DNA from: Psychrobacillus sp042944905
GTDB taxonomy: Bacteria; Bacillota; Bacilli; Bacillales_A; Planococcaceae
Direction of reading: 5' to 3'
Assembly (NCBI RefSeq): GCF_042944905.1
Contig: NZ_CP168496.1
Location: forward strand, 186,001 to 250,000
DNA: 64,000 nucleotides
The notes below the pieces were generated by a model, which was given only the letters and a program-made list of their open reading frames with translations, made no database searches and was not told the DNA's origin. Positions within the stretch are counted from its first letter, which is position 1; every line of letters begins with the position of its first letter. This document shows positions 53,835 through 63,359 of this stretch, one piece after another. The position numbers and the translations under genes are program-made.

Positions 53835-56800
53835 ATGAAAATCAATCAATTAATTGCGAACAATATTAACAGATTAGATGCAGCACTACCAGTAGATAAA
53901 TCGGTAGGAATTGCTGGTTTGTCTGGATCTGGTAAAACAACATTTTGTCAAACTATTGGTGAAGAATCCAAGAAGCGTCTCGTTTCCTTATTGCCAAAGG
54001 CTGAATATCAATATTTATTTCCTAACATTATGGAAACCAATTTCAGTGCAATCAAGATGGAAGAAATGCCTTTAGTACTTTTTCTCGGAAAATCATCTAT
54101 TTCTTCCAATCCACGTTCAACGATTGGCACCCATACAGGTGTTTTTAAAGAGATTCGCGTACGACTTGCGGAAGAATTTAATCTTTCTCCAGAAGTTTTT
54201 TCGTTTAATAATGAATTAGGCTGGTGTCCTGCATGTAAAGGACGCGGCACTACCAAAAATATCGAATGTAAAAAGTGTGAGGGCAAGCGTTACAATCCTG
54301 AGGTTGAGCAATATAAGATAGAATTATTGAATCAAGCCCATAGTATTTCCGATATCAACAACTTAAGCATTGAATCGATTCTTTCCCTTGGAGAAGAATT
54401 ACATATTAGTGAAGCGAAACAGCATATTCTTCAAAATATACTCAATATGAATATTGGTTACCTAACATTAAATCGTATTATGGGTACCTTATCAGGTGGA
54501 GAAATTACACGACTTTACTTGGCGGAATTTATGGCAACAAGTGAAAATACCGTTATTATTATTGATGAAATTTCCGTGGGTCTCGATCACCAGACATTAC
54601 TGAAAATTTTAGAAGAGATTAAACAATTGGGCTACAAGAATCAGATTTGGCTCATTGATCATTCTGACACGGTGCTTAACACATCGGAAGAGCAATTATT
54701 CTTTGGACCTGGTAGTGGGAAATACGGTGGGAAAATTGTAGAAGAATCCCCACGTCCACAACCAATCACTTTGGAAAAAAATGAAGAAATACCAACAGAA
54801 TACTATCAATTTCAAGATCTTCACTGCCGTAATATTCAAATGGCTGAAATTCAGATTCCTAAAAATAGAATTGTCACTTTTACGGGAGAATCAGGATGTG
54901 GGAAGTCTACACTTGTTAATGAGTGTATTGCCAAAGATTTTCAGAAGCGCTATGCAAAAGATAAACTCGTAATAGTTGGGCAAGATCGAAACCAATCAAT
55001 TACTAGCCGTTCAACAGTTGCGACGTTTCTTGATATTAAAAAGAAACTCACGAAATATAGTGAAGATATAGATGATATTTTTCAGCGTTCGATTGAAGAT
55101 ATTATTGATGAACTGCCAAATGAAGATATCGCTCATAAACGCTTAAGCTTATTGATCAAACTTGGACTTGGTTATTTGACGTTGGAAAGAAAAACACAGT
55201 CTTTATCGACTGGTGAATTTCAATGTGTCCATTTAGTTTCTGAGCTGTTTGCTAACTCAAGAAACCCACATACTCTCTTTATTTTTGACGAGCCTTCCAA
55301 AGGTTTATCACAAAATATTTTAAATCAATTCATTGATAGTATTAGGGATATTCTGCAAGATGAATCTGTCTCTATTATGATGATTGAGCATAATACTTAT
55401 ATGATAGGAAACTCTGATTTTATCGTTGATTTTGGTAATAGACAGCTTGCACCTGTCGAGCATCTTGATGTTGTCAGTCATGATGATTATTATCGTCATC
55501 AAAATGGTGCAGAAATGGGTACGCCATTTCAAATTTCTTCCACACTAAATCAACCAAATGGCATTAACTACTTAACAGAAAATCATATTTCCTATTTTAA
55601 AAATGCTGAAAACGTCTATAAAGGTGGTATTTTAAAAAGCTTATCATCAATGGCTCGGTTGATTTATGGTGAATACGAAACGGACACCATTGCACCTGTC
55701 ATTGCCATAGATTTGGAACGCCACTTGTATAGTCAATATAGTTTTCTTTATGAACTAGGCGGCGTGATCAACCATATTGTAGCAGCTCATCCGACCAATA
55801 AAGATACGAGAAGCTTTGATTTTTATTATCAAGACAATCATTGCCCATGCTGTTCGGGCCGTCGAATGATTGAAAAGTTTGATTTTGATGTTGTTCTTCA
55901 GGATAAAACCGCGCCATTTTGGGATGGCCAATTACATGCAGATGTAATGGAAGTATTAAAGTTTTATCAGTTTTCAAAATTAGAATTCCTCTTTGAAGAG
56001 ATTAAAAATGAGCTTGGTCAGGATATAAGCAAAAGTTTCAATGATATGACTGAAGCAGAAAAACATACCTTTTTATACGGGTATTGGGAAAAGTCATTTT
56101 ATGATAAAGAAGGTAAGACAAGGAGGACTTGGGAAGGCTTTAATTTAATCATTGGACGTTATATATTTGTATCAAAATCAATTATTAAAGAGCATATAAA
56201 AGAATCCAAAGAGATGATTACGTGTCCAGTCTGCCAAGGAACCGTATTAAACCACCATAAAAAGCTGAAATTTGGTGACACGGATATTCGTGGGATTATT
56301 AACCAGCCACTCGATCAAGTAATAAAAACAGTTGGCAACTTACAGCAACTAGAAAAATTAAGAGACATTGTCGGCGGCGATATGACTTTAACCGAAGATG
56401 TGTCCCTATTGCCTAGAGAAACACAAGTCGCTCTGAAAATGTTTGAATTGGAGCAGGCAAGCTTTGCCCAATATGAAATGGTTTTACAAAATGTGCTGCC
56501 ATTCTGGGGCAGTATTAGCAACAATATCGAATCAATCGGCATTAACAATCGGATTACCATCTGTGATTTTGACAATATTACAGAAACGAGAGAAACGATC
56601 ATTGATAAGTACTTCACTAATGGAAAATATAAAAAGCTTACGTATGTCTATGAAGCGTTAGGTTACAAAAAGATTGTCACTCTTATAAATAAGGTTAGAA
56701 AAAGCCATTCATGTCCATTCTGTAATGGAAAGAAAGCTATTACAGAGGAAAATCTCCATGATGGGGTATTTAAACTGACGATACCTTGTGTGACTTGTAA

Positions 56801-57005
56801 TGAAACTGGTGTTAATAATGAAGGACTTAAGGAAATGGTCGAAGGCATAGATGTGGAAACATGGCTAACTGGCACAGTCAGGGATGTTGTTACTGAAAGC
56901 TTAAGTAGCGAGGCTGTTGCGGATATTCCAATTTTCAATCGTATTCGAGAGTTGAATAAACGAGAAATGATGGCCGTTTACGAATTCCTTGAGCAAAATA
57001 ATTAG
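53835..57005 (+). CDS. UvrA-like double ABC ATPase with extra C-terminal half
   Basis: 1056 residues. First ABC: Walker A GLSGSGKT at 28-35, zinc module CPAC..CKKC at 131-148, LSGGE at about 219, Walker B IIIDEISVG; RSTIGTHTGVFKEIR is UvrA-like. Second ABC: GESGCGKST at 351-359, a changed signature SLSTGE, Walker B LFIFDEPSKG. After about residue 545 comes 500 residues with CPCC, CPVC, and CPFC..CVTC pairs and UvrA-signature-domain-like text (CPVCQGTVLNHHKKLKFGDTDI). Not canonical UvrA (about 950 residues). Possible antibiotic-resistance or DNA-binding UvrA paralogue; function unknown. Confidence 0.75.
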   Translation: MKINQLIANNINRLDAALPVDKSVGIAGLSGSGKTTFCQTIGEESKKRLVSLLPKAEYQYLFPNIMETNFSAIKMEEMPLVLFLGKSSISSNPRSTIGTHTGVFKEIRVRLAEEFNLSPEVFSFNNELGWCPACKGRGTTKNIECKKCEGKRYNPEVEQYKIELLNQAHSISDINNLSIESILSLGEELHISEAKQHILQNILNMNIGYLTLNRIMGTLSGGEITRLYLAEFMATSENTVIIIDEISVGLDHQTLLKILEEIKQLGYKNQIWLIDHSDTVLNTSEEQLFFGPGSGKYGGKIVEESPRPQPITLEKNEEIPTEYYQFQDLHCRNIQMAEIQIPKNRIVTFTGESGCGKSTLVNECIAKDFQKRYAKDKLVIVGQDRNQSITSRSTVATFLDIKKKLTKYSEDIDDIFQRSIEDIIDELPNEDIAHKRLSLLIKLGLGYLTLERKTQSLSTGEFQCVHLVSELFANSRNPHTLFIFDEPSKGLSQNILNQFIDSIRDILQDESVSIMMIEHNTYMIGNSDFIVDFGNRQLAPVEHLDVVSHDDYYRHQNGAEMGTPFQISSTLNQPNGINYLTENHISYFKNAENVYKGGILKSLSSMARLIYGEYETDTIAPVIAIDLERHLYSQYSFLYELGGVINHIVAAHPTNKDTRSFDFYYQDNHCPCCSGRRMIEKFDFDVVLQDKTAPFWDGQLHADVMEVLKFYQFSKLEFLFEEIKNELGQDISKSFNDMTEAEKHTFLYGYWEKSFYDKEGKTRRTWEGFNLIIGRYIFVSKSIIKEHIKESKEMITCPVCQGTVLNHHKKLKFGDTDIRGIINQPLDQVIKTVGNLQQLEKLRDIVGGDMTLTEDVSLLPRETQVALKMFELEQASFAQYEMVLQNVLPFWGSISNNIESIGINNRITICDFDNITETRETIIDKYFTNGKYKKLTYVYEALGYKKIVTLINKVRKSHSCPFCNGKKAITEENLHDGVFKLTIPCVTCNETGVNNEGLKEMVEGIDVETWLTGTVRDVVTESLSSEAVADIPIFNRIRELNKREMMAVYEFLEQNN

Positions 57006-57091
57006 TTTTGTATGATGATTTTTACAAATTAGTCCGACTGGTGCGAAATAATTGGAGATAGACGGATAGTTCATTTCAGGAGAAATAATTG

Positions 57092-57128
57092 AAAGACCGA
57101 ACAAGTAGTCATTTGTTCGGTCTTTTTT
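57092..57128 (+). terminator. Terminator after the UvrA-like gene
   Basis: AAAGACCGAACAA pairs with TTGTTCGGTCTTT, followed by a T run. Confidence 0.9.
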
Positions 57129-57371
57129 TATCTCATTACAAAAAGTGGTTGATATATCCAAACTAGACGGTGAACAGGGCCATAAATAAAGGAGATTTTT
57201 GGAATAGCTGTCTATTAGGTTTTGAGTTTAGGGTTATAAAGTGAATTAGATTAAATTCAGTATAAATGTTAGAGGTATATTATTCTTAATAACTTATCTA
57301 AAAGTCTAATCTATTGGAAATTTCAAACGTATACTATTATAAAGTTTAACCCTGACAGGTGGTGAATTGAT
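57129..57371 (+). other. Leader region of the small proline-rich protein
   Basis: Completes a 366-bp gene-free stretch with the terminator. It is AT-rich; only the ribosome site AGGTGG before 57372 was recognised. A sporulation promoter is possible but not demonstrable by eye. Confidence 0.3.
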
Positions 57372-57620
57372 ATGCCATTTTATCCGCCAAATCCTAGAAG
57401 GAGACCATTCTCGCCAGTCTATAGACAAAGAGGAGGACCTCCAAATCAAATGAGAAGGCCGAATAATTCTTTCCATAACCCTAATCGACAACAATCTCAA
57501 GGTTTTAGATTTGAAAGATTACCAGAACATTTTAATACCATTATGGGCCATGCAGGCACAATAAAAAATGGAGTTAACATGATAAGGCAATTTGGATCAA
57601 TTTTGGGTCTATTTAGATAG
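57372..57620 (+). CDS. Small proline/asparagine-rich protein, YqfQ/YppG-like
   Basis: 82 residues. First 50 are rich in Pro, Arg, Asn and Gln (FYPPNPRRRPFSP..), the last 30 form a helix LPEHFNTIMGHAGTIKNGVNMIRQFGSI, as in the YqfQ/VrrA or YppG families known from spore coats or unstudied. Spore coat location is a guess. ATG has AGGTGGTGA upstream. Converges with the DUF421 gene. Confidence 0.6.
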   Translation: MPFYPPNPRRRPFSPVYRQRGGPPNQMRRPNNSFHNPNRQQSQGFRFERLPEHFNTIMGHAGTIKNGVNMIRQFGSILGLFR

Positions 57621-57683
57621 TTTATCTCGACTGAAGGATATCTTATGCACATCAATTGAATATTAACGGGATCTCTTCCTTCT

Positions 57684-57720
57684 AACCCTGATTGAATTTA
57701 AAGGTCAATCAGGGCTTTGT
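57684..57720. terminator. Convergent hairpin
   Basis: CCCTGATTGA pairs with TCAATCAGGG (57686-57714) between the small protein and DUF421 genes. Confidence 0.7.
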
Positions 57721-58301
57721 TATGTTTTAGTTGAAGTTTTTTTAGTTGTTATTTCAGTGAATATATTTTCTTCGGAGTTTGTTGATTGCTCGGCTTGTGT
57801 AGGTAGCTTGCCAGTTTGAATTAATTGAATAAGATTTTGAATATCTTCTTTCGTTGCAGGTTGCTTTTCTTTTTTTAACGTATAACCTAATTGTCCATTT
57901 ACCTCCAGTGTTGCATATTCAACGTCACTAATGGTCGTTATACCTAGTTGTCGTAGATGTGTTTCGAGTTTATCGACGGTTAGCCTAAGTTTCTTTAAAC
58001 TTTTCATATTTATATTCCCATTTTCAATGATTATTATGGCTTTGCCAGAAATTATAGATTCAAATCGATTAAACTTTAATTCAATGAATTCAATAAAGAT
58101 AAGGGATAGAATTAATAAGGAACTGATTCCAATAGTAGACAATAACCCTTTACTTTTTACTGGATGAATCAGCAATGTACCGAGCATAATCATGATAATT
58201 GTATGAGGGACAGTCATTTGTGAGATGGACCTTCTTCCGCCAATCTTTAACAAAACCATTCCAACTACAAGAATTATGATTGTCTTCCACACCAAATCCA
58301 T
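57720..58301 (-). CDS. DUF421-domain membrane protein
   Basis: 193 residues from the ATG at 58301 (AAGGTGAT upstream). Three transmembrane helices in the first 80 residues, then a cytoplasmic alpha-beta domain (SGKAIIIIENGNINMKSLKKLRLTVDKLETHLRQ, SDVEYATLEVNGQLG), typical of the YetF/YrbG DUF421 family; B. subtilis members have links to germination and spore assembly. The threonine/lysine-rich tail is variable. Confidence 0.88.
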   Translation of the reverse strand: MDLVWKTIIILVVGMVLLKIGGRRSISQMTVPHTIIMIMLGTLLIHPVKSKGLLSTIGISSLLILSLIFIEFIELKFNRFESIISGKAIIIIENGNINMKSLKKLRLTVDKLETHLRQLGITTISDVEYATLEVNGQLGYTLKKEKQPATKEDIQNLIQLIQTGKLPTQAEQSTNSEENIFTEITTKKTSTKT

Positions 58302-58480
58302 AACCAATCACCTTTTTTTAATAGTATTAGAAACTTTCTTCATATTCATACCATTTGAAAGGTAATCACTGACAAAAGGAAATGGGGTTTTTCTATCATA
58401 TACCTTCCTCCTTCACACTATCCTTCCTACTTGAATAAGATATCTAATTGGAAATACCTTATAGCTGGGAGTAGGATAAT

Positions 58481-59470
58481 GTGAAAAAATGGATTGTTGC
58501 ACTGGTAGTTTTATGTTCAGTAGGACTGGCCGGTTGTCTAGAGAAAACAGTAAATGAAGAGCTAGAAAAAAATGACAATGAAGGGAAACAACCCGTGGAG
58601 GAAGTAAAAAAACCTGTAACTTATGACGAAGAAGCAGAAAAGGAAACAAAGCCTTTAGTTGTCAATATCGTTGACCCAAATAATTTAAAAATAATAAAAA
58701 CGCTATCACCAAACGATTTAGGATATGAAACAAATGTTGAAACATATAAAAAGGAAATTGAAAAATTAGCTTATGAGTTGGCAAGGGGTACAGAAACGGA
58801 AGCTGGTTATGACAAGAGAATGGTTCTTGATAAAATAGATGAAAACGGTCAGATCATTAAAGGGAGCCCAAGGATAATTTTAAAAGAAAGTGAATTGGTG
58901 GCTAGAGTTATAGATGCATCCATTACTGGCAAGGACGTTGAAATTCCTTTGTATGTAACAGAAAGTAACTATAATATGGAAGATATCCCTCATTTAGAGG
59001 AAGTAATAATTGCTTCGTACACAACTTATTTTAATCCCTCGGATGTAAACAGAAATAAAAATATAGAGGTTTCAGCAAAGGCTATAAATAATGTAATTGT
59101 TGGAATTGGGGATTATTTCTCTTTTAATGAGATAACAGGTCCAAGGGATGAAAAGAATGGCTACCAACCCGCACCGGAAATAATTAATAAGAAGCTCGTC
59201 ATGGGTATCGGGGGAGGGGTTTGCCAAACATCCTCCACACTTTTTAACGTAGTGGACCAATTATCGGTAACATATGTGGAGAGACATCATCATTCATTAG
59301 ATATAGGTTACGTACCAAAAGGAAGAGATGCAACCGTTTCGTATGGTGCATTAGATTTCAGATTTCAAAATACACAAGAAGCACCTTTTTTAATAAAAGC
59401 AATATATGGTGATGGCTTTCTTACGATAGAAGTAAGAACTACGAAGAAATATGAGAATAACTTAGAGTAA
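58481..59470 (+). CDS. VanW-family lipoprotein
   Basis: 329 residues, GTG start. Signal peptide with lipobox VGLAGC at about residue 19, an acidic linker (20-60), a domain of beta strands and, from about 200, a VanW domain: GDYFSFNEITGPRDEKNGY, GIGGGVCQTSSTLFN and HHHSLDIGYVPKGRDATVSYG. Related to B. subtilis YoaR. Extracellular; VanW proteins accompany envelope and resistance genes but biochemical function is unknown. Confidence 0.88.
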   Translation: MKKWIVALVVLCSVGLAGCLEKTVNEELEKNDNEGKQPVEEVKKPVTYDEEAEKETKPLVVNIVDPNNLKIIKTLSPNDLGYETNVETYKKEIEKLAYELARGTETEAGYDKRMVLDKIDENGQIIKGSPRIILKESELVARVIDASITGKDVEIPLYVTESNYNMEDIPHLEEVIIASYTTYFNPSDVNRNKNIEVSAKAINNVIVGIGDYFSFNEITGPRDEKNGYQPAPEIINKKLVMGIGGGVCQTSSTLFNVVDQLSVTYVERHHHSLDIGYVPKGRDATVSYGALDFRFQNTQEAPFLIKAIYGDGFLTIEVRTTKKYENNLE

Positions 59471-59563
59471 GTTAAGGCTTTAGCACTTTGCTCCGCATAA
59501 GGGCAACAGAATACGCGCAAGTTTGTCGTAGAAAAATGCTGCTAAAACCATTAAGTAGTATCA

Positions 59564-59655
59564 ATTAGTCTCGCTTTCGGATGAATTGGTCTCGCCTCGG
59601 AGTAAATTGGTCTCGGTTCCCACACGATTGGTCTTGAAGTGCCATTTAGTGTAAA
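59564..59655. repeat. 21-bp array VIII (four units) plus shared flank
   Basis: ATTAGTCTCG/ATTGGTCTCG/ATTGGTCTTG cores begin at 59564, 59585, 59606 and 59627, exactly 21 bp apart. The flank TGGTCTTGAAGTGCCATT... (59629-59655) is shared with array VII at 44765-44791 (one mismatch). It lies in a 387-bp gap between vanW-like and SNF2 genes. Confidence 0.85.
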
Positions 59656-59705
59656 AAAAAAGAACAGGTAGAGTCGCTCTTGAATCTCACAATTTAAAAA
59701 AATCG

Positions 59706-59738
59706 AGCACATCATATATAAAGTTGATGTGCTTTTCT
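59706..59738 (+). terminator. Terminator between VanW and SNF2 genes
   Basis: AGCACATCA pairs with TGATGTGCT, followed by TTTTC, after the array. Confidence 0.7.
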
Positions 59739-59857
59739 TATATTAAAGTCTAGCTAATAAGGCATGTCAAAATGTAGTTGTCGGTCCAAACGTGCTAAAA
59801 TATAACCAACTAAACCGATACAGAAGAAACTGAAATGATCGAGAAAGGATTAGAAAA

Positions 59858-62800
59858 ATGAATTTTTCGATGAGCGAAACGAAAATTAAGCAATTATGCG
59901 GCGTTACAGCTTTTAAAAAGGGAAAAGCTTATTATCAAGCAGAAAAAGTTAATCTTCACTCCTATCAGGCAAGTAGTGCTGTAATTGAAGCCAGCGTAAA
60001 AGCAGGAGATGATTTTGATGTCACAGTGCAAACAGGCCCTAATGGCAAAATCGTGGCTACTTGTACATGTCCGCCAATAGGGTTACATACATACTGCCAA
60101 CATATAGCTGGGGTAATGCTAGCTCTCCAAGAGAAGCAGCAGGTGGAGGAGCATTTGGTTGATAGGATGATGGATTTATTTGGAGGTGAAACTCTTCCTC
60201 CTACTGGCAAGCAACTGCATTTCGACAACAGACAGACACTACATGTGGAATTTACATGCCGTCCAGTCTTTCAAGGTGATGGGGAGTATGCAATCGGGAT
60301 CCAAATGAGTGCAGGTTCTCAATCATTACAGCCCATCTCACATATAGCGAACTTTCTTCATGCAATAGAAAATAGAGAACCGCTTGAATATGCTCGAGGT
60401 TCACTATATGCCCCGGAGCTTTACAGTTTTCCAAGAGAAACGGATGTAGTCCTTCAATTTCTAATAAAAAGCGGGCGTGTGAAAAGTAAAGTTGCCTTGC
60501 AAGAGGGTTTACTACTCATTTCCGCTTCCGATTGGGAGCAGCTCCTTCTTTTATTAACAGAAGCGCCAGCAGTAAGATTTATGCAAGATGGAGAGCTTTA
60601 TGAGGGAATCCGTTTTGGACTAGAGCTACCTCTAAGTTTTGCATTGGAAAAAGGAAATACAACCAACTACGAACTGGATGTGAAAGGACTAGAACGAATA
60701 ACTGTCTTAAAGGCTTATGGTTATGCACTTTTAGAAGGGAAATTGTTCAAGCTACCTCCAGGGGATTGCAATCGACTGGCTGAATTAAAGGAAATGTTGG
60801 ATCAATCCGGAAAGAACGAGCTAGTCATTTCGGAGAACCAAATAGATCACTTTATGGAGCAAGTTATACCTGGATTAGGAAAGCTTGGGAATGTGGTAAT
60901 TGCGGAGTCTGTTTCCAAAAGAATGGGAGAAACACCACTTCGAGTCAAGCTTTTCTTAGACCGAGTAAAGCATCGATTACTGGCAGGTTTGGAGTTCCAT
61001 TATGGGCATCTCATCATCAATCCATATGAAGAAACCGAAGAGACCTTCACGCATTATCCTGGAATTAGGCGCCAACGCGATAAAGAATTGCAAATCATTC
61101 GTGTACTTCTAGAAAACTCATTTACGCAGACGGATGGTGGATTTTTCTTGTACGACGAGGAAGCAGAATATCATTTTTTGTATCATGTTGTTGCGGGAAT
61201 GGAAAAATGGGTGCATATATATGCCTCGACAGCTGTGAAAATGCGTGTCCAAAAAGCGTATACAGGTCCGAGGATAAAAGTGGAAGTGAAAGAACGTATG
61301 GAGTGGTTGGAGTTCCGTTTTGATCTAAATGGAATTCCTGAAAAAGAAATCCAAAACCTGATGGCTTCACTTGAAGCAAAACAAAAATTTTACCGAATTA
61401 CAAATGGAAACTTGGTATCGTTGGAAACACCAGAGTTTTTAGCACTGGCCAATTTCATGCAAGATATGGGCCTAACTAATGAAAATATTAAAGAAGAAAT
61501 TCGGGTTCCATTAATTCAGGGTATGCAATTGATCGACTCCCTGGAACAAGGAGATTTAGTGGATCCAGGTGAAAATTTTGCGAAGCTAATGAAAAATTTA
61601 AACGATCCCGAAGCGTTGAATGAAACTGTGCCTACAACACTAACAACCATTCTTCGTGATTACCAGAAGGTAGGTTTTAAATGGTTTAAGCTGTTAGCGA
61701 AATATAAGTTCGGAGGAATCCTAGCAGACGATATGGGCCTTGGGAAAACACTGCAAAGCATTACATTCATCGAATCGGTACTTCCAGATGTTCGAGAACG
61801 CAAATTACCGGTACTGATCGTATGTCCAGCATCCCTTCTTTACAACTGGAAGAATGAGTTCGAAAAATTCACTCCGCATATAAATGCGCAAATCATTGAC
61901 GGCAATAAAGCAGAAAGAAGTTCTTTATGGAAAGCATCTTTGGGAGCAGATATACTCATCACTTCCTATCCATCATTGCGGATGGACACGGACCTCTTCC
62001 AAAAACAGCATTTTCACACATTATTTCTGGATGAAGCCCAAGCATTTAAAAATCCGATAACAAAGACTGCAAAATCGGTGAAAAAGATTCAAGCAGAATA
62101 CCGATTTGCACTAACAGGAACACCAATAGAGAACGCGTTGGACGAACTTTGGTCCATCTTTCACGTTGTATTTCCAGAGCTATTACCAGGTAGAAGAGCC
62201 TTTAGCGAATTAAGACGAGAAGAAGTAGCAAAACGTGTACGCCCGTTTATATTACGACGCATGAAACAGGATGTTCTAAAAGAGTTGCCAAATAAAACGG
62301 AAACGATATTATTTTCGGAGCTGCAAATAGAGCAGAAAAAACTCTACGCAGCTTATTTAGCGGAACTAAAACATGATACGTTAAAGCATTTAAACAAGGA
62401 AAGTTTCCAAAAGAATCGCATAAAAATTTTAGCTGGCCTAACAAGACTCCGACAACTATGCTGCCACCCAGGTCTATTTGTTGAAGGCTACACAGGAAGT
62501 TCGGCAAAGTTTGAGCAACTGATGGAGATTCTAGAAGAATGCCGATTGTCAGGAAGAAGAGTGCTCGTCTTTTCACAATTCACCCAAATGCTCGGCATAA
62601 TAAGAAGACAACTGATACGACAGGGCACATCTTACTTTTACTTAGACGGACAAACCCCACCTGCTGATCGTGTCGAATTATGCAATCGCTTCAATAACGG
62701 CGAAGGAAATCTATTTCTCATCTCATTAAAAGCTGGAGGCACGGGCTTAAATTTAACCGGAGCAGATACAGTGATCCTTTATGACCTTTGGTGGAATCCA

Positions 62801-63016
62801 GCAGTCGAACAACAAGCGGCAGACCGTGCCCACCGAATGGGTCAGCAAAACGAAGTCCACGTTATCCGCTTAGTAGCAAAGGGTACCATTGAAGAGAAAA
62901 TAAACGAACTTCAACATAGAAAAAAGAGTCTCATTGATGAGGTTATTCATTCAGGTGGAGACGGGCTGACTACTATGACGGAGGAGGATATTCGGGAGAT
63001 TTTGATGATTGAGTGA
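59858..63016 (+). CDS. SWIM/SNF2-family DNA helicase-like ATPase
   Basis: 1052 residues. N-terminal SWIM zinc finger (CTCPP..YCQH, residues about 68-87), a long middle domain, then the SNF2 ATPase: Walker A region DDMGLGKTLQ at about 624, DEAQ box (LFLDEAQAFKNP), motif III ALTGTPIENALDELWSIF, and in the second lobe GTGLNLTGADTVILYDLWWNP and AADRAHRMGQ. Similar to B. subtilis YwqA. Acts as DNA translocase; role unproved. Single gene. Confidence 0.93.
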   Translation: MNFSMSETKIKQLCGVTAFKKGKAYYQAEKVNLHSYQASSAVIEASVKAGDDFDVTVQTGPNGKIVATCTCPPIGLHTYCQHIAGVMLALQEKQQVEEHLVDRMMDLFGGETLPPTGKQLHFDNRQTLHVEFTCRPVFQGDGEYAIGIQMSAGSQSLQPISHIANFLHAIENREPLEYARGSLYAPELYSFPRETDVVLQFLIKSGRVKSKVALQEGLLLISASDWEQLLLLLTEAPAVRFMQDGELYEGIRFGLELPLSFALEKGNTTNYELDVKGLERITVLKAYGYALLEGKLFKLPPGDCNRLAELKEMLDQSGKNELVISENQIDHFMEQVIPGLGKLGNVVIAESVSKRMGETPLRVKLFLDRVKHRLLAGLEFHYGHLIINPYEETEETFTHYPGIRRQRDKELQIIRVLLENSFTQTDGGFFLYDEEAEYHFLYHVVAGMEKWVHIYASTAVKMRVQKAYTGPRIKVEVKERMEWLEFRFDLNGIPEKEIQNLMASLEAKQKFYRITNGNLVSLETPEFLALANFMQDMGLTNENIKEEIRVPLIQGMQLIDSLEQGDLVDPGENFAKLMKNLNDPEALNETVPTTLTTILRDYQKVGFKWFKLLAKYKFGGILADDMGLGKTLQSITFIESVLPDVRERKLPVLIVCPASLLYNWKNEFEKFTPHINAQIIDGNKAERSSLWKASLGADILITSYPSLRMDTDLFQKQHFHTLFLDEAQAFKNPITKTAKSVKKIQAEYRFALTGTPIENALDELWSIFHVVFPELLPGRRAFSELRREEVAKRVRPFILRRMKQDVLKELPNKTETILFSELQIEQKKLYAAYLAELKHDTLKHLNKESFQKNRIKILAGLTRLRQLCCHPGLFVEGYTGSSAKFEQLMEILEECRLSGRRVLVFSQFTQMLGIIRRQLIRQGTSYFYLDGQTPPADRVELCNRFNNGEGNLFLISLKAGGTGLNLTGADTVILYDLWWNPAVEQQAADRAHRMGQQNEVHVIRLVAKGTIEEKINELQHRKKSLIDEVIHSGGDGLTTMTEEDIREILMIE

Positions 63017-63359
63017 GTGGGTGATGAATTAATTACTATCGTTGTATTGTAAAAAAATCGACCCCATTCTAAAAATTTTCAACATATGGACATAACATTA
63101 ATAAGTGACATTGCAGATTTTCTAATACTGTTATAGATACGTTGAAACTGTTAGATAGATGCTACGCAGTGTTTGATCCAGTATTCCTAGTGTCAGACTC
63201 AAATGTTCTCCAACATGTTGCTGACATTAGGAAGTGGTCTTAATGAACTCAACTATCTAGTTTTTTAGCTATTTCATCTCACTTAGAAAAGAACGTACGT
63301 TTCATTTTTGTGGTATACTCTAAAATAGAAAGATGTTATTAAAAAAGGGGTGTATGAAT
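63017..63359. other. Region before the final partial gene
   Basis: 343 bp without a gene. A hairpin at about 63193-63231 (TGTCAG..AATGTT/AACAT..CTGACA) and an extended -10 box TGGTATACT (63311-63319) are visible; AAAAAAGGGG precedes the start. Confidence 0.45.
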
